From: Alloprevotella sp. OH1205_COT-284
Lineage (GTDB): Bacteria > Bacteroidota > Bacteroidia > Bacteroidales > Bacteroidaceae
Direction of reading: 5' to 3'
DNA: 64,000 nucleotides
Assembly (NCBI RefSeq): GCF_003859795.1
Contig: NZ_RQYI01000009.1
Coordinates: forward strand, 1 to 64,000
Program-made: the position numbers and the translations under genes
The notes under the pieces: generated by a model
Databases searched by the model: none
The model's input: only the letters and a program-made list of their open reading frames with translations
What the model was told of the DNA's origin: nothing
Shown: positions 63,539 through 64,000 of the stretch, piece after piece
Layout: each line of letters opens with the position of its first letter
How positions within the stretch are numbered: position 1 is the first letter of the stretch

Positions 63539-64000
63539 TCCGTATCTTCGAGAGCGGTTTCGTTTTTTTCTTCTATGATATACTCCACTTCCGAAGGGTG
63601 AATACGCGGAAGTCGGGTGCCGTAGGGGATGGTTTTGAGAGAGAGCTTACAAGTGTTGCCGGGTGTTTTGATCAACTCCTCGTAGTTGACGACCAAGACA
63701 AAGTTTTCGGCCGTGAGTTTCCGATATTGGCTCATGCCGACTTGAAAGGTGACTTTCACCTTGGAGGGGAAAGTGCGCAATGTTTTGTCGGCCGGGAAAT
63801 TGATGCCCTGCACGGGGACTTCGACGCTTTTCTCGACCATGCGGTCGGCGAAGATACGCAGTTTGACTGTCGCCGGCACATATTTGACACCGGGTATTTT
63901 CACAAAGGAGCGTTGCACCGTGGTGGTGTCGGTGAGATGACTCAGCCGGGTCGGTTCGACATAGGCCGCCGTGAGGGTGTCGAGCACCCGTTTGGAAGCA
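63535..64000 (-). CDS. YbbR-like protein, 5' part outside the window
   Basis: At least 155 residues are visible; the frame stays open to the window edge. The segments IPGVKYVPATVKLRIFADR, VEVPVQGINFPADKTLRTFP and VKVTFQVGMSQYRKLTAEN are beta-rich and fit YbbR repeats, as in Bacteroidales proteins encoded just before coaE. The N-terminal membrane anchor expected for the family lies beyond the window. Function is poorly known; YbbR in Bacillus activates the CdaA diadenylate cyclase, but these Bacteroidales relatives need not share that role. Confidence 0.75.
   Translation of the reverse strand, partial: ASKRVLDTLTAAYVEPTRLSHLTDTTTVQRSFVKIPGVKYVPATVKLRIFADRMVEKSVEVPVQGINFPADKTLRTFPSKVKVTFQVGMSQYRKLTAENFVLVVNYEELIKTPGNTCKLSLKTIPYGTRLPRIHPSEVEYIIEEKNETALEDTE

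Overview
The window looks like a chromosomal segment from a Bacteroidales bacterium, Prevotella/Porphyromonas-like; genus is not settled. The reasons are a SusC/SusD pair, a very large secreted protease with a type IX secretion-style C-terminal domain, a Bacteroidetes-type AMP nucleosidase and FISUMP lipoprotein, and promoters fitting the Bacteroidetes consensus TTTG-N19-TAnnTTTG. Most of the window is ordinary housekeeping DNA, broken by AT-richer accessory patches at about 0-3.5 kb and 21.6-23.8 kb.

Layout. 0-3.6 kb: a DUF262-type gene cut short, an XRE-type regulator and a long gene-poor stretch. 3.6-6.3 kb: holA, AMP nucleosidase and ferritin. 6.4-11.8 kb: a minus-strand run of polyprenol-phosphate mannose synthase-like glycosyltransferase, dihydroorotase, PlsC and ComEC. 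11.8-13 kb: a tandemly duplicated ~253-bp unit that looks like two small-RNA genes, plus a 21-bp periodic box array. 13-17.9 kb: a surface-glycan cluster (flippase, GT8, cytidylyltransferase, LicD, glycosyltransferase). 18 kb: tRNA-Gln. 18.2-21.5 kb: secreted EEP-family protein, rlmH, zinc-ribbon protein, Nif3. 21.6-23.6 kb: a SIR2-like gene and gene fragments. 23.8-25.8 kb: dnaK. 26.9-37.2 kb: an aspartic protease and a SusC/SusD operon with two lipoproteins and a double-thioredoxin protein. 38.4-45 kb: Pif1-like helicase, LuxR-type regulator, EamA transporter, Dus and FprA flavoprotein. 45.4-50.2 kb: a 1625-residue S8 peptidase. 51.1-54.9 kb: aroC, SlyD-like isomerase, dnaX. 55.2-58.2 kb: a secreted GH27 alpha-galactosidase. 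59.4-64 kb: dipeptidyl peptidase III, rmuC, coaE and a YbbR-like protein running off the edge.

The most unusual signal is intergenic. Three copies of a ~540-bp repeat (about 26.1, 37.8 and 58.5 kb) share one architecture and lie in the same orientation. Each begins with three 15-bp boxes related to CTACCTCTGAGGTAG spaced at exactly 21 bp. Then come a GC box and two inverted copies of a hairpin-forming unit around a central hairpin. In all six hairpin units the two conserved arms are exactly 35 nt apart although the DNA between them has diverged. A fourth three-box array stands alone just upstream of the flippase promoter. I do not recognise this element. Function is not claimed.

The genes suggest a host- or biofilm-associated organism that takes up peptides or glycans through a SusCD system, secretes large proteases and a galactosidase, and decorates its surface with a phosphodiester-modified glycan. 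That ecological reading is inference.
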